Below, piece after piece: positions 44,239 through 53,503 of a stretch of DNA of 64,000 nucleotides. The DNA is from Brooklawnia cerclae (lineage in GTDB: Bacteria > Actinomycetota > Actinomycetes > Propionibacteriales > Propionibacteriaceae), in NCBI RefSeq assembly GCF_011758645.1, contig NZ_JAAMOZ010000001.1, positions 1,798,001 through 1,862,000 on the forward strand, written 5' to 3'. Every line of letters starts with the position of its first letter. The stretch's first letter is position 1. A model generated the notes under the pieces. It worked only from the letters and a program-made list of their open reading frames with translations, made no database searches and was not told the DNA's origin. A program made the translations under genes and the position numbers.

Positions 44239-44288
44239 AATCTGTTGTTGCGGACGAAAGCTTGTCCGCAACAACAGATTTCGTCCGC
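44231..44288. repeat. 58-nt palindromic element, copy 2
   Basis: Arms of 25 nt (24 of 25 matched) surround an 8-nt loop GAAAGCTT. It overlaps the end of the AbiEi-like gene, providing its TGA, and lies 35 nt from the convergent helicase stop, where it can also act as a hairpin terminator. Confidence 0.9.
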
Positions 44289-44322
44289 AGATATGGAGAA
44301 CCCGAGGTGCCAGACGACCGGC

Positions 44323-47088
44323 TCAGTCCTCGTCCGGGTCGAAGTCGACGATGTCGCGCCGCATGGCGCCGACCACCTGACGGCAGGAACGCGCCAGCGC
44401 ACCGGTGCCGGGGGCCTGGGCGATCTGGCCGGCGAGGTCGACCACCTGGCGCACCCAGCGGACGAAGTCGCCGGCGGGCAACTGGCTGCGGGAGAGCACG
44501 ATCGCCAGGGACTCACCTGCGGCCCAGGCGTAGGCCGGCTCGGCGAACCCGATATCGGGCATCGGGCTGCGATCGACCCGGTTGTCACGCTCCACCGTCA
44601 CGATGTCGCGCCACATCGCGCGCACCGCCACCTGCGCGGCCTCGCTCTCGTCGTCCGGCATGCGGTGCGGCGTCCGGGCGTCGGTGTGCCGGGCCTCGAA
44701 CACCAGGGACGACAGCACGGCGGCCAGTTGCGGAACGCTCAGACCGTCGAACACACCCTGCCGGACGCATTGCGCCACCACCAGGTCGAGCTCGTTGTAC
44801 AGACGCGCGAGCATGGCACCGGACTCGGTGACGTGATCGCCCTCCAGATAGCCGAGAGAGTCGAGCACCCCACACACCCGGTCGAATCGCGCGGCGATCG
44901 AGTTCACCTTGGCACGAGTCTTGAGCCGGGTCTCGTCGTGGCTTCGCTCCAGCCGCACGGCCTCCTCGGCGTACCGCGCGTGTTCCTCCCTGTGGGGGCA
45001 GTCGTGACAGGGGTGAGCACGCACCTGTGTCCTCAGCTCCGCGACCTCGTCCGCGAGGGCCTCGTCCGGTCTGGTGTGCTCCGCACGGGGCGGACGTGAT
45101 CCCAGCGTCTCCGCCCGCGCCTGCAACGAGTTGCCCAGTGCGCGGCGGTCGGCCGCCGAATGCGGGTCGAACCTGCGGGGGATACGCACTCGCGAGATAG
45201 GTCTGACTACCTCGTTCACGTCACGTTCACTGATCTGGACGATCTGCCTGTCATAAGTCATCACACGCGGCTCGGGCGTGTTCCGGTTCCCGGGCAGGAT
45301 CACGGCGGCCCACCCCTGATGTTTGCCCGCGGGTATCCAGAAGACGTCGCCCGGCTCCAACGCCGCCAGTGCGTCGGCGAGTTCCGCACGATGGTCGCGT
45401 CGGCGCAACCGGACCAGTTCCCCCTCCAGTTGCTTGACGTGCTCGCGCAGGCGCGCATACTCCCGGAAATCGCCGCGATCGCACTGGGCCTGCTCCCACA
45501 ACGCCTCGGCCTTCTCGCTCTGCTGGGTGGCCTGCCGCGCCATCGTCACCACCTGACGATCGGCCTGGAACTGCGCGAAGCTCTGCTCCAGAAGCGCCCG
45601 GGCCTGCCGTCTGCCGACCGATCCCACGAGATTGACGGCCATGTTGTAGGTGGGGGCGAAGCTCGACCGCAACGGATACGTACGCCGCGACGCGAGGCCC
45701 GCCAGCGCCCGCGGGTCGAGACCGGGCTGCCAGAAGACGACGGCATGACCCTCGGTGTCGATCCCGCGCCGCCCGGCACGGCCGGTCAGCTGCGTGTACT
45801 CACCGGGAGTCAGGTCGGCGTGTGTCTCGCCGTTGTACTTGACCAGCTTCTCGATGACGACGGTGCGAGCGGGCATGTTGATGCCCAGCGCCAGGGTCTC
45901 GGTGGCGAACACCACCTTGATCAGGCCTTGGACGAAACCCTCCTCGACGATCGCTTTGAAGGCCGGCAGGAGCCCCGCGTGATGCGCCGCGATCCCCCGG
46001 CCGAGCGCCTCGGTGAAAGTCTCCCAGTCGAGCGCCCGTCTGTCCGCCTCCGACAGGGCACCGGCGTGACGCTCGGCGATCTCGAGGAGCCGGACGCGCT
46101 CGTCCCGGGTCGCCAGATCGATCCCGGAGCCCAGCAACTGGCGCACCGCCTGGTCGCATCCCTGGCGGCTGAACACGAAGAAGATGGCCGGGAGCAGATT
46201 GCGCTCGGCAAGCGCCTCCACCGCCCCGTCCCGACGCGGTGGGCGTACCCTCGTCGGGGCCTGCGAGCCCTGACGGGCCGCGTAGCCGTCCTCGATCCGC
46301 CGACGTTCCCGGCGTCCGCGCGGACGCCGGCGATCGTCACGAACGAGACGGGACTCCTCACGGGCCAGGCGTGCCAGTTGCGGGTTGACATCGGCCCGAG
46401 CGCCGGGCAACGGCACCTGGGTGGGCGCCTGCTGGTCGAAGAGGTCGTAGAGGCGTCGCCCGACGAGCACGTGCTGGAACAGCGGCACGGGACGCCGCTC
46501 GCTCACCACCACCTCCATGCCGCCGCGCACCTCGTCCAGCCATTCGCCGAACTCCTCGGCGTTGCTCACCGTCGCCGACAGGCAGACCAACCGCACGTCG
46601 GCGGCCAGCCCGAGGATGACCTCCTCCCACACCGCACCGCGGAAGCGGTCGGCCAGGTAGTGCACCTCGTCCATAACGACGAAGCCCAGGCCTTCGAGGG
46701 TGCGGGAGCGCGCGTAGATCATGTTACGGAGCACCTCGGTCGTCATGACGACGACGTCTGCCTCCGGGTTGATCGACGTGTCACCGGTCAACAGGCCGAC
46801 TCGGTCAGCGCCGAGACGCGCGGCCAGATCGTGGAACTTCTGATTGCTCAGCGCCTTGATCGGTGTCGTGTAGAAGCACTTACGGCCCGATTCGACGGCG
46901 AGCCAGCACGCGAACTCCCCCACCACGGTCTTACCGGAGCCCGTCGGGGCGGCCACCAGCACTCCACGTCCCTCAGTCAGGTGCCGGCAGGCGGTCGACT
47001 GGAAGTCGTCGAACGCGAATCCGTACCCCGACGCGAACTCGTCGACGAGCCCGGCCGAGCGCCGCTCGCCATCCGGAGTCTCAGTCAT
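44323..47088 (-). CDS. helY: HelY/Mtr4-type DEAD/DEAH-box helicase with DSHCT domain
   Basis: 921 residues from ATG 47088. Motifs in order: I AAPTGSGKTVVGE, II VVMDEVHYLAD, III LSATVSN, then the helicase-C domain with ALGINMPARTVVIEKL and QLTGRAGRRGID (motif VI), an insert with a Cys cluster (HPCHDCPHREEH), and a C-terminal DSHCT region (SIAARFDRVCGVLDSLGYL). This matches actinobacterial HelY, related to the RNA helicases Mtr4/Ski2. It starts one base after the lipid kinase stop. Likely RNA processing; exact function in bacteria is poorly known. Starts upstream of 47088 would lie in the kinase gene. Confidence 0.92.
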   Translation of the reverse strand: MTETPDGERRSAGLVDEFASGYGFAFDDFQSTACRHLTEGRGVLVAAPTGSGKTVVGEFACWLAVESGRKCFYTTPIKALSNQKFHDLAARLGADRVGLLTGDTSINPEADVVVMTTEVLRNMIYARSRTLEGLGFVVMDEVHYLADRFRGAVWEEVILGLAADVRLVCLSATVSNAEEFGEWLDEVRGGMEVVVSERRPVPLFQHVLVGRRLYDLFDQQAPTQVPLPGARADVNPQLARLAREESRLVRDDRRRPRGRRERRRIEDGYAARQGSQAPTRVRPPRRDGAVEALAERNLLPAIFFVFSRQGCDQAVRQLLGSGIDLATRDERVRLLEIAERHAGALSEADRRALDWETFTEALGRGIAAHHAGLLPAFKAIVEEGFVQGLIKVVFATETLALGINMPARTVVIEKLVKYNGETHADLTPGEYTQLTGRAGRRGIDTEGHAVVFWQPGLDPRALAGLASRRTYPLRSSFAPTYNMAVNLVGSVGRRQARALLEQSFAQFQADRQVVTMARQATQQSEKAEALWEQAQCDRGDFREYARLREHVKQLEGELVRLRRRDHRAELADALAALEPGDVFWIPAGKHQGWAAVILPGNRNTPEPRVMTYDRQIVQISERDVNEVVRPISRVRIPRRFDPHSAADRRALGNSLQARAETLGSRPPRAEHTRPDEALADEVAELRTQVRAHPCHDCPHREEHARYAEEAVRLERSHDETRLKTRAKVNSIAARFDRVCGVLDSLGYLEGDHVTESGAMLARLYNELDLVVAQCVRQGVFDGLSVPQLAAVLSSLVFEARHTDARTPHRMPDDESEAAQVAVRAMWRDIVTVERDNRVDRSPMPDIGFAEPAYAWAAGESLAIVLSRSQLPAGDFVRWVRQVVDLAGQIAQAPGTGALARSCRQVVGAMRRDIVDFDPDED

Positions 47089-47089
47089 C

Positions 47090-48043
47090 TCAGGCTCCGT
47101 CCCCGACGAGCACTTCCAGCACGCCGGGCTCACAGGTGAGGCGCAGCGGAGCCTGGCCGAGTTCCTCACCGTCGGCCATCGGGATGAGCCCGTCGCCGTC
47201 CAGGACGACCTCGCGAGCCCGGAACCGCTCGATGGCGGGATGGTGGACGAAATCACCCCGGTAGAGCTGGGGGAACAGACGCACCAGAGTCATGCGGCTG
47301 ACCGGCTTGATGAGGGTGACGTCGAGCAGGCCGTCGGCGGGATCGGCGTCCGGGCAGATGTGGACGCCCCCGCCGATGTAACCGGCATTGCCGATCGCCA
47401 CGAGAACCGCTGGCTCCTCCCGCACCGTGCCGTCGACGACGAGGCGATAGTCGAGTGGGACGAGGTGCGCGATCTCGGACAGCACCACCGACGCGTAGGA
47501 CGCCGAGCCGAGGTTGAGGCGCGCATGGTTGACGCGGTAGTTGACCCGGGCGTCGTAGCCGCTCGACACCACCGACCCGATGTAGCGACGATCGCCACCG
47601 CCTGCGATCGCGCCTCGCGCCAGCGTGAGGTCGATGCGCCGCGTGCGCCCGGCCGCGATGGCCGCCGCTGCGGCGAGAGGCCTGCGCGGGATGCCGACCC
47701 CACGGGCGAAGTCGTCACCGGTACCCGCCGGGATGATCCCGAGTTGCACGTGCGAGCCCGCACAGGCGTTGAGGCCGAGGCTGGCCATGCCGTCACCGCC
47801 CATCATGACCAGCACGTCGGGTTGCGATCCTGGGGCGGGCGGTGCCGCCGAGGCCACGACGCCGACGGTTCGTTCCCGGGCGTCCGCGTAGTCGCGTGTC
47901 CGGATGACGCGCACCACCGCGTCCGGCATCGCCTCGTCGAGGGCGGCGACGACTCTGGGCAGCAGACGCCCCGCGCGCCCGCGACCAGAACGAGGATTCA
48001 CCACGATGGTCACCACCCGCTGGCGAGGCTCGATGGACGACAT
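47090..48043 (-). CDS. Diacylglycerol/sphingosine kinase-family lipid kinase
   Basis: 317 residues with the DAGK catalytic domain: TIVVNPRSGRGRAG near the N terminus, the nucleotide motif VMMGGDGMASLGLNA, and LGIIPAGTGDDFARGVGI. The C-terminal beta-sandwich has AIGNAGYIGGGVHICPDADPADG, the conserved NxxxxGGG and D...DG residues. It phosphorylates a lipid alcohol at the membrane, feeding phospholipid synthesis. Same direction and one base from helY. Confidence 0.92.
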   Translation of the reverse strand: MSSIEPRQRVVTIVVNPRSGRGRAGRLLPRVVAALDEAMPDAVVRVIRTRDYADARERTVGVVASAAPPAPGSQPDVLVMMGGDGMASLGLNACAGSHVQLGIIPAGTGDDFARGVGIPRRPLAAAAAIAAGRTRRIDLTLARGAIAGGGDRRYIGSVVSSGYDARVNYRVNHARLNLGSASYASVVLSEIAHLVPLDYRLVVDGTVREEPAVLVAIGNAGYIGGGVHICPDADPADGLLDVTLIKPVSRMTLVRLFPQLYRGDFVHHPAIERFRAREVVLDGDGLIPMADGEELGQAPLRLTCEPGVLEVLVGDGA

Positions 48044-48175
48044 GCTCGCGACTCTACGTCACCGCGAGCGCGCCGGGCCATCTCTTCGCCGGTGCGGTGC
48101 CGCTCACCGGCTCGACGCCGCGCCGACACCTGGGTTTTGCCGGCCGTACGCCACGACCGTGTAGCTTTGGCAGGT

Positions 48176-49534
48176 GTGAGTCTCCCTTCGCCGAGCGCTC
48201 GGCTCGCCGCCGCACCGGTCGCGGCCCCGACGAGCGCTCGTCTGGTCGTCACCGACCTGGAAGTGTCCACCGTCACGCCGACAAGCGTCGTCATCAGCTG
48301 GATCACGCGCGCCCCCTACCGATTGCACGGTGTGCCCGCCCCGCTCCCCAGTGACACACGGCTGGAGTTGGGACCCCCCGGGGAGCCTTTCGTCCTCGTG
48401 CACGACGACCCGACCCCGCGCGCGTTCCACGTGGTCGAGATCAAGGGTCTCGAACCGGGGCGCACCTATCGGTTCCGAGCCACCTCGAACGGCCGGCAGG
48501 CCGGCCCGGGGCTGCGTCCGGCAACGCGGCGCGGCACCAACGAGCGCAACGGCGAGTTCACGACTCTGCTCCCCCCGTCGGGGCGCTATCTGACCACCAT
48601 CGCCCTGGCCAACGACATCCATATCGGGGAGCGGCGCCAGGGCATCGTGCTCGGCGCGCTGCCGACCTCGGTGAGGCCCGAGGACACCCAGTCCGACTAC
48701 GCCGAGTTGATGTTCGCCGCGGCGCTGTGCGACCTCCAGGACCGCTACGCCTCGCCGTTGCTGGTGGTCAATGGCGATCTCACCTACGACAACACGTCCG
48801 AGCAGGTGCGCCGGGCTCGCGAGATGCTGGACGAGTACGGTGCCCAGCGCGTCGACTGGGTGGCCACACGCGGCAACCATGATCATCCGCGACGCGACGC
48901 CGACCCGTTCGGCGAGGCCTTCGTCGGCTACCAGGAGACGCAGAAGGTGTGCGAGGCCAGTGGGCTGCGGATCCTCGCGATGGACTCGACGCACGGCTCC
49001 GGCGGCGGATGGATCCTGCCCGATCAGTACGACCAGATCATGGCGGAGTTGCAGGCCGATCCCGACCGTCCCACCATCGCCTGCACCCATCACCCGGTGA
49101 CGACCGATGCGGCGTGGTCGTCGGTCTCGGGGCCTCAGTTCATGTTGCGCGGCGCCGACCGGCTGCGCCTGCAGATCCTGGAGAACAACGCCCCAGGGGT
49201 GTTCCTCCACCACGCGGGCCACACCCATCGGATGCGCCGCGACCGCGCCGACCTGTTCACCTCGCAGACCAACTACATCGAGAACGCCGCCTGCGCTGCC
49301 TATCCGGGCGGGTACGCGGTCGTCCACCTCTACGAGGGCGGCTACATCCTCAACTTCTGGCGCCCTGCCTACCCCGACGCCCTCGACTGGCTCTACCGCA
49401 GCCGGTGGCAGATGCTCGGCATCGGCCCCCATTTCATGCTGGGGACGACGGCCGACCGCAACCACGTGGTGCACTGCGATCTGTCGGGCCTTCAGCCATC
49501 GGAACGCGAGCAGCCCACCGAGTTGCTGGTCTGA
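48176..49534 (+). CDS. Calcineurin-like metallophosphoesterase with N-terminal Fn3-like domain
   Basis: 452 residues from GTG 48176. Residues about 20-130 look like a fibronectin-III or purple-acid-phosphatase N domain (TPTSVVISWITR, VVEIKGLEPGRTYRFRATSN). The phosphoesterase core carries all metal motifs: NDIHIG, VVNGDLTYDN, TRGNHDHP, ACTHHPV and HHAGHTHRM. No signal peptide is evident. A TAGCTT element lies about 10 nt before the GTG, so the start may be leaderless. Divergent from the lipid kinase. Substrate unknown; phosphodiesters or phosphomonoesters are possible. Confidence 0.88.
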   Translation: MSLPSPSARLAAAPVAAPTSARLVVTDLEVSTVTPTSVVISWITRAPYRLHGVPAPLPSDTRLELGPPGEPFVLVHDDPTPRAFHVVEIKGLEPGRTYRFRATSNGRQAGPGLRPATRRGTNERNGEFTTLLPPSGRYLTTIALANDIHIGERRQGIVLGALPTSVRPEDTQSDYAELMFAAALCDLQDRYASPLLVVNGDLTYDNTSEQVRRAREMLDEYGAQRVDWVATRGNHDHPRRDADPFGEAFVGYQETQKVCEASGLRILAMDSTHGSGGGWILPDQYDQIMAELQADPDRPTIACTHHPVTTDAAWSSVSGPQFMLRGADRLRLQILENNAPGVFLHHAGHTHRMRRDRADLFTSQTNYIENAACAAYPGGYAVVHLYEGGYILNFWRPAYPDALDWLYRSRWQMLGIGPHFMLGTTADRNHVVHCDLSGLQPSEREQPTELLV

Positions 49535-49549
49535 GACCGAGCCTGGCTA

Positions 49550-50287
49550 TTACGCCGAGCCTGGCCGCCGCGCCAGCACCTGCAACTGGGCGAGCGCCAC
49601 GACACCCGCGCTCGACGTGCGGAGCACGCCCTCGCCCAGGCTCACGGGGACGGCGCCGGCCGCGGTGAACGCGGCGAGTTCGTCCGGGGCGATCCCGCCT
49701 TCCGGACCGACGATCACCAGCACCTCGCCGGACGCCGGTAGCTCCACTTCCCACAACCCGGCGGTGGCATCCTCGTGCGCCACGAGCGCCAGGTCGGCCG
49801 CGCCGATGCGGGCGACGACGTCCGCGGTCGCCGCGTACGACACCCGGGGCACGGTGAACCGCCGCGACTGTTTCGTCGACTCGCGGGCGGTGGCCTGCCA
49901 CTTGCCCACGCCCTTGTCGGCTTTGCCCTCCCAGCGCACGACCGATCGCGCCGCCTGCCAGGCGATGATCTCGGACGCGCCCAGCTCGGTCAGCGACTCG
50001 ACGGCGATGTCGGAGCGATCGCCTTTGGCGAGGGCCTGCACAGCCACCCACAGGTGCCGGGGCTCGTCGACGCGCACGTCCTCGTCCACCCGGACGGTGA
50101 TGCCCTGCTTGGAGACCTCGGTGACGGTGCCGCGAACAGCGCGTCCGAACCCGTCGGCGACGAGCACCCGCTCCCCGACTCTGGTGCGCTTGACGACCGC
50201 GGCGTGACGTCCCTCGTCCCCGCCGATCTCGATCGTGCCCCCGAGTACGGCCCGGCCGAGTTCGGCCAGGTAGAGCGCGTCGGTCAT
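49550..50287 (-). CDS. rsmE: 16S rRNA m3U1498 methyltransferase
   Basis: 245 residues from ATG 50287 with GGGGGGA upstream. N-terminal PUA-like domain ([21 protein letters not shown]). SPOUT methyltransferase domain with trefoil-knot motifs [14 protein letters not shown] and [22 protein letters not shown]. It methylates U1498 of 16S rRNA with SAM. It follows dnaJ, the usual actinobacterial order hrcA-dnaJ-rsmE. An upstream start would overlap dnaJ and is not favoured. Confidence 0.95.
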   Translation of the reverse strand: MTDALYLAELGRAVLGGTIEIGGDEGRHAAVVKRTRVGERVLVADGFGRAVRGTVTEVSKQGITVRVDEDVRVDEPRHLWVAVQALAKGDRSDIAVESLTELGASEIIAWQAARSVVRWEGKADKGVGKWQATARESTKQSRRFTVPRVSYAATADVVARIGAADLALVAHEDATAGLWEVELPASGEVLVIVGPEGGIAPDELAAFTAAGAVPVSLGEGVLRTSSAGVVALAQLQVLARRPGSA

Positions 50288-50318
50288 GGAATCCCCCCGC
50301 TGGAGCGCCGTCAGGTGA

Positions 50319-51536
50319 TCAGGAGCTGAAGGCATCCTTCAGGCGATCGAAGAAGCCCTTCCCCTCCTGCTTGGTCACCACCTGGGGGCCGGATTCCTCG
50401 CCCCGCAGACGCGCGAGCTGCGCGAGCAGGTCACGCTGGTCGTCGTCCAGCTTCGTCGGCGTCTGGACGAGCAGCGTGACCCCGAGGTCGCCGCGCGGGT
50501 TCTCCCCGCGCCGGTTGGCGCGCAGGCTCGGCACGCCGTACCCCTTGAGCACCAGCCTCGCCCCCGACTGGGTGCCCGCGGGCACGTCGAGGGTCACCGT
50601 GCGGCGATCCTCAGGGCAGTCGGGCAGTTCGGATTCCAGCGTGGCGACGTCGACCGAGGTGCCGAGCGCGGCCAGCGACATGGGTACCCGCACCACCATC
50701 TCGAGGTTCTCCCGGTCGCGGCGGAAGACGTCGTGAGCCATCACCTGGATCTCGACGTACAGGTCTCCGGCCGGGCCGCCGCCGGGCCCGACCTCGGCCT
50801 GACCCTGCAGGTGCACGCGGTTGCCGGTGTCGACGCCCGCCGGGATCTTCACGTTGAGGGTGCGGCTCGTGGCCACCCGGCCCTGGCCTGAGCACTCCGG
50901 GCACGGCTCGGGGATGATGTTGCCGAAGCCCTGACAGGTCGGGCACTGCTGAGAGGTGCGGATCTCGCCGAGGATCGAACGCTGGACGACGATGACATCG
51001 CCGCGTCCGTGGCACTGGGGGCAGGTGACCGGTTCCTTGTCGCCGGCCGCACCGCTGCCCTGACAGACCTGGCAGACGGCGTAGGTGTCGAAGCGCAACG
51101 CCTTCGTCACCCCGAAGACCGCCTCCGACAACGAGAGCTGCGTGCGGATGAGCTGATCCTGGCCCCTGCGGACTCGCGACTTCGGGCCGCGGCTGGCCGT
51201 CGCGCCCCCGAACATCGCACCGAAGAGGTCTCCGATGTCGAAGCCCTCACCGCCCCCGAAGGACGACGAGAATCCGCTGAACCCGCCCATGTTGCCGAAC
51301 GGATCGCCGCCCCCGCGCGACATCGGGTCGCCACCCCGGTCGTAGACGGCCCGCTTGTCGGGATCCGAGAGCACCTCGTATGCCTCGTTGACCTGCTTGA
51401 ACTTCTCCTCGGCATCGGGATCGGTGGCGACGTCCGGATGCACCTTCATGGCCATCTTGCGATAGGCCTTCTTGATCTGTTCCGCAGTGGCGTCACGGGA
51501 CACGCCGAGGATCGTGTAGTAGTCGGGAGAGCTCAT
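50319..51536 (-). CDS. dnaJ: Chaperone DnaJ
   Basis: 405 residues. J domain with the HPD motif ([27 protein letters not shown]), Gly/Phe-rich region ([23 protein letters not shown]), four CxxCxGxG zinc-finger repeats ([32 protein letters not shown]) and a C-terminal substrate domain. It stimulates DnaK ATPase. It follows hrcA in the DnaJ2-type arrangement, so it is likely under HrcA/CIRCE control. Zinc fingers appear complete. Confidence 0.96.
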   Translation of the reverse strand: MSSPDYYTILGVSRDATAEQIKKAYRKMAMKVHPDVATDPDAEEKFKQVNEAYEVLSDPDKRAVYDRGGDPMSRGGGDPFGNMGGFSGFSSSFGGGEGFDIGDLFGAMFGGATASRGPKSRVRRGQDQLIRTQLSLSEAVFGVTKALRFDTYAVCQVCQGSGAAGDKEPVTCPQCHGRGDVIVVQRSILGEIRTSQQCPTCQGFGNIIPEPCPECSGQGRVATSRTLNVKIPAGVDTGNRVHLQGQAEVGPGGGPAGDLYVEIQVMAHDVFRRDRENLEMVVRVPMSLAALGTSVDVATLESELPDCPEDRRTVTLDVPAGTQSGARLVLKGYGVPSLRANRRGENPRGDLGVTLLVQTPTKLDDDQRDLLAQLARLRGEESGPQVVTKQEGKGFFDRLKDAFSS

Positions 51537-51549
51537 TGTGGGTCTTCGT

Positions 51550-52563
51550 TCATCCTTCTGCCAGGAAGCGCCCGACGTAACGGGCGACAGCCCGCACTGC
51601 GGCGATGGTCGACGGGTAGTCCATATAGATGGGACCGACCACGCCGAGGGTAGCGCGTGTGTCGTCAGGACCGTAGGCGCTGGCGACCAGCGAGGTCGAG
51701 TGCAGGGCGGCGTAGGGGTTCTCTTGGCCGATGCGCACGGCGACGTCGCTGGGGTTACTGGAGACCGCCTCCCCCAGCAGGTGCAGGAGGACGACCTGCT
51801 CCTCGATCGCCTCGAGCACCGGCCGGATGGCCGTTTCGTAGGACGAGCCGTAGCGCGTCAGGTTGGGTACTCCGGCGACGACCACCTCGCTGGACGGATC
51901 GGCCTCCAGCATCGAGCGGACGCCGGACACGATCGGGCCCACACGCACGGCGTCCTCCGGCTGGAGGAAGTCGTCGGCCAGGTCTGCGTCCGCCTCGGCA
52001 GGCGTCTTGCCCACGATCGCGGCGTTGAGCCGGTCGCGCCACGCGTCGAGTTCCTCGTCGGTGTGATCGGCGAGGATCACCGACCTCTGTTCGACGCGCC
52101 CGGTGGAGTCGATGACGATGACCAGCACCCGATCGGTGGTCAGGCTGACCAGTTCCACGTGGCGCAACGTGGTCGATACGGACGCCGGATACTGCACGAT
52201 CGCGACCTGCTGGGTCAGTTGTGCCAGCAGGCGCACGGTGCGGTGGACGATGTCGTCGATGTCGACGGCCCCCGACAGGAAGGTCGAGATGGCCTTCCGC
52301 TCGGCCATGGACATCGGCTTGATGGCGCCCAGCCGGTCGACGAACAGGCGATATCCCTTGTCCGTGGGGACGCGTCCGGCGCTGGTGTGCGGCTGGGTGA
52401 GGTATCCCTCGTCCTCCAGCACGGCCATGTCGTTGCGCACGGTGGCAGGCGACACGTCGAGGCGGTGCCGCTCCACGAGCGCCTTCGACCCGACGGGCTC
52501 GTGGGTCGAGACGTAGTCGGTGATGATCGCCCGCAGCACCTCCAGCTTGCGCTCATCCAGCAT
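51550..52563 (-). CDS. hrcA: Heat-inducible transcription repressor HrcA
   Basis: 337 residues from ATG 52563 (GGAGGG upstream). N-terminal winged helix: [68 protein letters not shown]-like central domain and the C-terminal [25 protein letters not shown] are typical. It binds CIRCE and needs GroEL for folding. A CIRCE site lies 62 nt upstream of its start, giving autoregulation together with dnaJ, 13 nt downstream. Confidence 0.96.
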   Translation of the reverse strand: MLDERKLEVLRAIITDYVSTHEPVGSKALVERHRLDVSPATVRNDMAVLEDEGYLTQPHTSAGRVPTDKGYRLFVDRLGAIKPMSMAERKAISTFLSGAVDIDDIVHRTVRLLAQLTQQVAIVQYPASVSTTLRHVELVSLTTDRVLVIVIDSTGRVEQRSVILADHTDEELDAWRDRLNAAIVGKTPAEADADLADDFLQPEDAVRVGPIVSGVRSMLEADPSSEVVVAGVPNLTRYGSSYETAIRPVLEAIEEQVVLLHLLGEAVSSNPSDVAVRIGQENPYAALHSTSLVASAYGPDDTRATLGVVGPIYMDYPSTIAAVRAVARYVGRFLAEG

Positions 52564-52624
52564 GGTCCCCTCCCTCCGCTGCCGAGACGACGGCCCGGGC
52601 GCCCACCCGGGCACAAGCCCGATC

Positions 52625-52651
52625 CTGGCACTCCGGATTCACGAGTGCCAA
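52625..52651 (-). promoter_or_regulatory. CIRCE operator of hrcA-dnaJ
   Basis: CTGGCACTC and GAGTGCCAA are separated by 9 nt, matching the CIRCE pattern TTAGCACTC-N9-GAGTGCTAA. HrcA bound here should repress the hrcA-dnaJ operon at normal temperature. Confidence 0.92.
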
Positions 52652-52682
52652 TGCTAGCGCAACGCCCGAGTACCGACCGAGT

Positions 52683-53468
52683 TCACCTGTCCCACTGGGG
52701 ACGCCACAGATCCGCCACTTTCTGCGCGAGTTCGGGGCTGGCGGCCGCCACGATCGTCGTCTGATACGGGGTGTCAGGCCCGTAGGGACGGCCCTCGACA
52801 TCGAGCGTCGTCCCTCCCAGCTCGGTGACGATCAGGTATCCGGGCATGTGATCCCACGGCTTGGGACGCAGGTAGGTGAGAAAGTCGATCTCGCCCATCG
52901 CGAGCATCGGGTAGTCGACGCCCGCGCAAAAGCTGGCGTCGGTGACGGGCGCCAGCCGGCCGCCCGCGTCGTATCCGTGCCAGCCGCGCCGCGAGGTCGC
53001 CCCCAACGGCCGCTGGTTGATCGGTCCGCGCGTCACGAGCTCGCCATTGTGTGTGACCCCCGCACCGCGTTCGGCCACCCAGGCATTGTTCAGTTGCGGC
53101 TGCCAGATCCACGAGCGGGTGACCTCGCCGCGGCGCAGTTCGGCGATCATCACCGCATGCTTGGGCGAACCGTGGACGAAGTTCCCGGTTCCGTCGACCG
53201 GATCGACGGTGTAGGCGACCTCGGCGTCGGCCAGGCCGTTCGGGATGTCGGGATTCGCGAACGTCGCCTCCTCCCCCACGACCAGGCAGCCCGGTTCGCG
53301 TGCCCGCAGTTCCGCGGTGAGCAGCTGCTCGGCCTCGCGGTCGGCGATCGTGACGAAGTCACCTGGGCTCTTCTGCTCGATGTCCCCGCTCGCGAGGGCG
53401 TGAAAACGGGGGTTGATGACCTCCGCTGCCACATGCTGAATGAGCTCAAGCACTTCGTCGGTCTGCAT
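52683..53468 (-). CDS. Inositol monophosphatase-family phosphatase
   Basis: 261 residues from ATG 53468. Metal-site motifs are visible: GEEATF (Glu), YTVDPVDGTGNFVHG (DPxDGT) and PWDHMPGYLIVTELGG (WDxxxG). It is a Mg2+-dependent, Li-sensitive-type phosphatase acting on inositol phosphate, fructose-1,6-bisphosphate, histidinol phosphate or PAP; sequence does not decide. Start codons further upstream would extend across the glgX stop region and are unlikely. Neighbour glgX may be co-transcribed (35-nt gap). Confidence 0.9.
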   Translation of the reverse strand: MQTDEVLELIQHVAAEVINPRFHALASGDIEQKSPGDFVTIADREAEQLLTAELRAREPGCLVVGEEATFANPDIPNGLADAEVAYTVDPVDGTGNFVHGSPKHAVMIAELRRGEVTRSWIWQPQLNNAWVAERGAGVTHNGELVTRGPINQRPLGATSRRGWHGYDAGGRLAPVTDASFCAGVDYPMLAMGEIDFLTYLRPKPWDHMPGYLIVTELGGTTLDVEGRPYGPDTPYQTTIVAAASPELAQKVADLWRPQWDR

Positions 53469-53503
53469 GCCGCCATTCTCCCATCGGTTCGTTCCGGGAC
53501 AGG

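Noticed and set aside
45160-47139. A 659-codon plus-strand open frame opposite the helicase gene
   Set aside because: The complementary strand encodes all helicase motifs; the long open frame is a by-product of GC-rich codon use.
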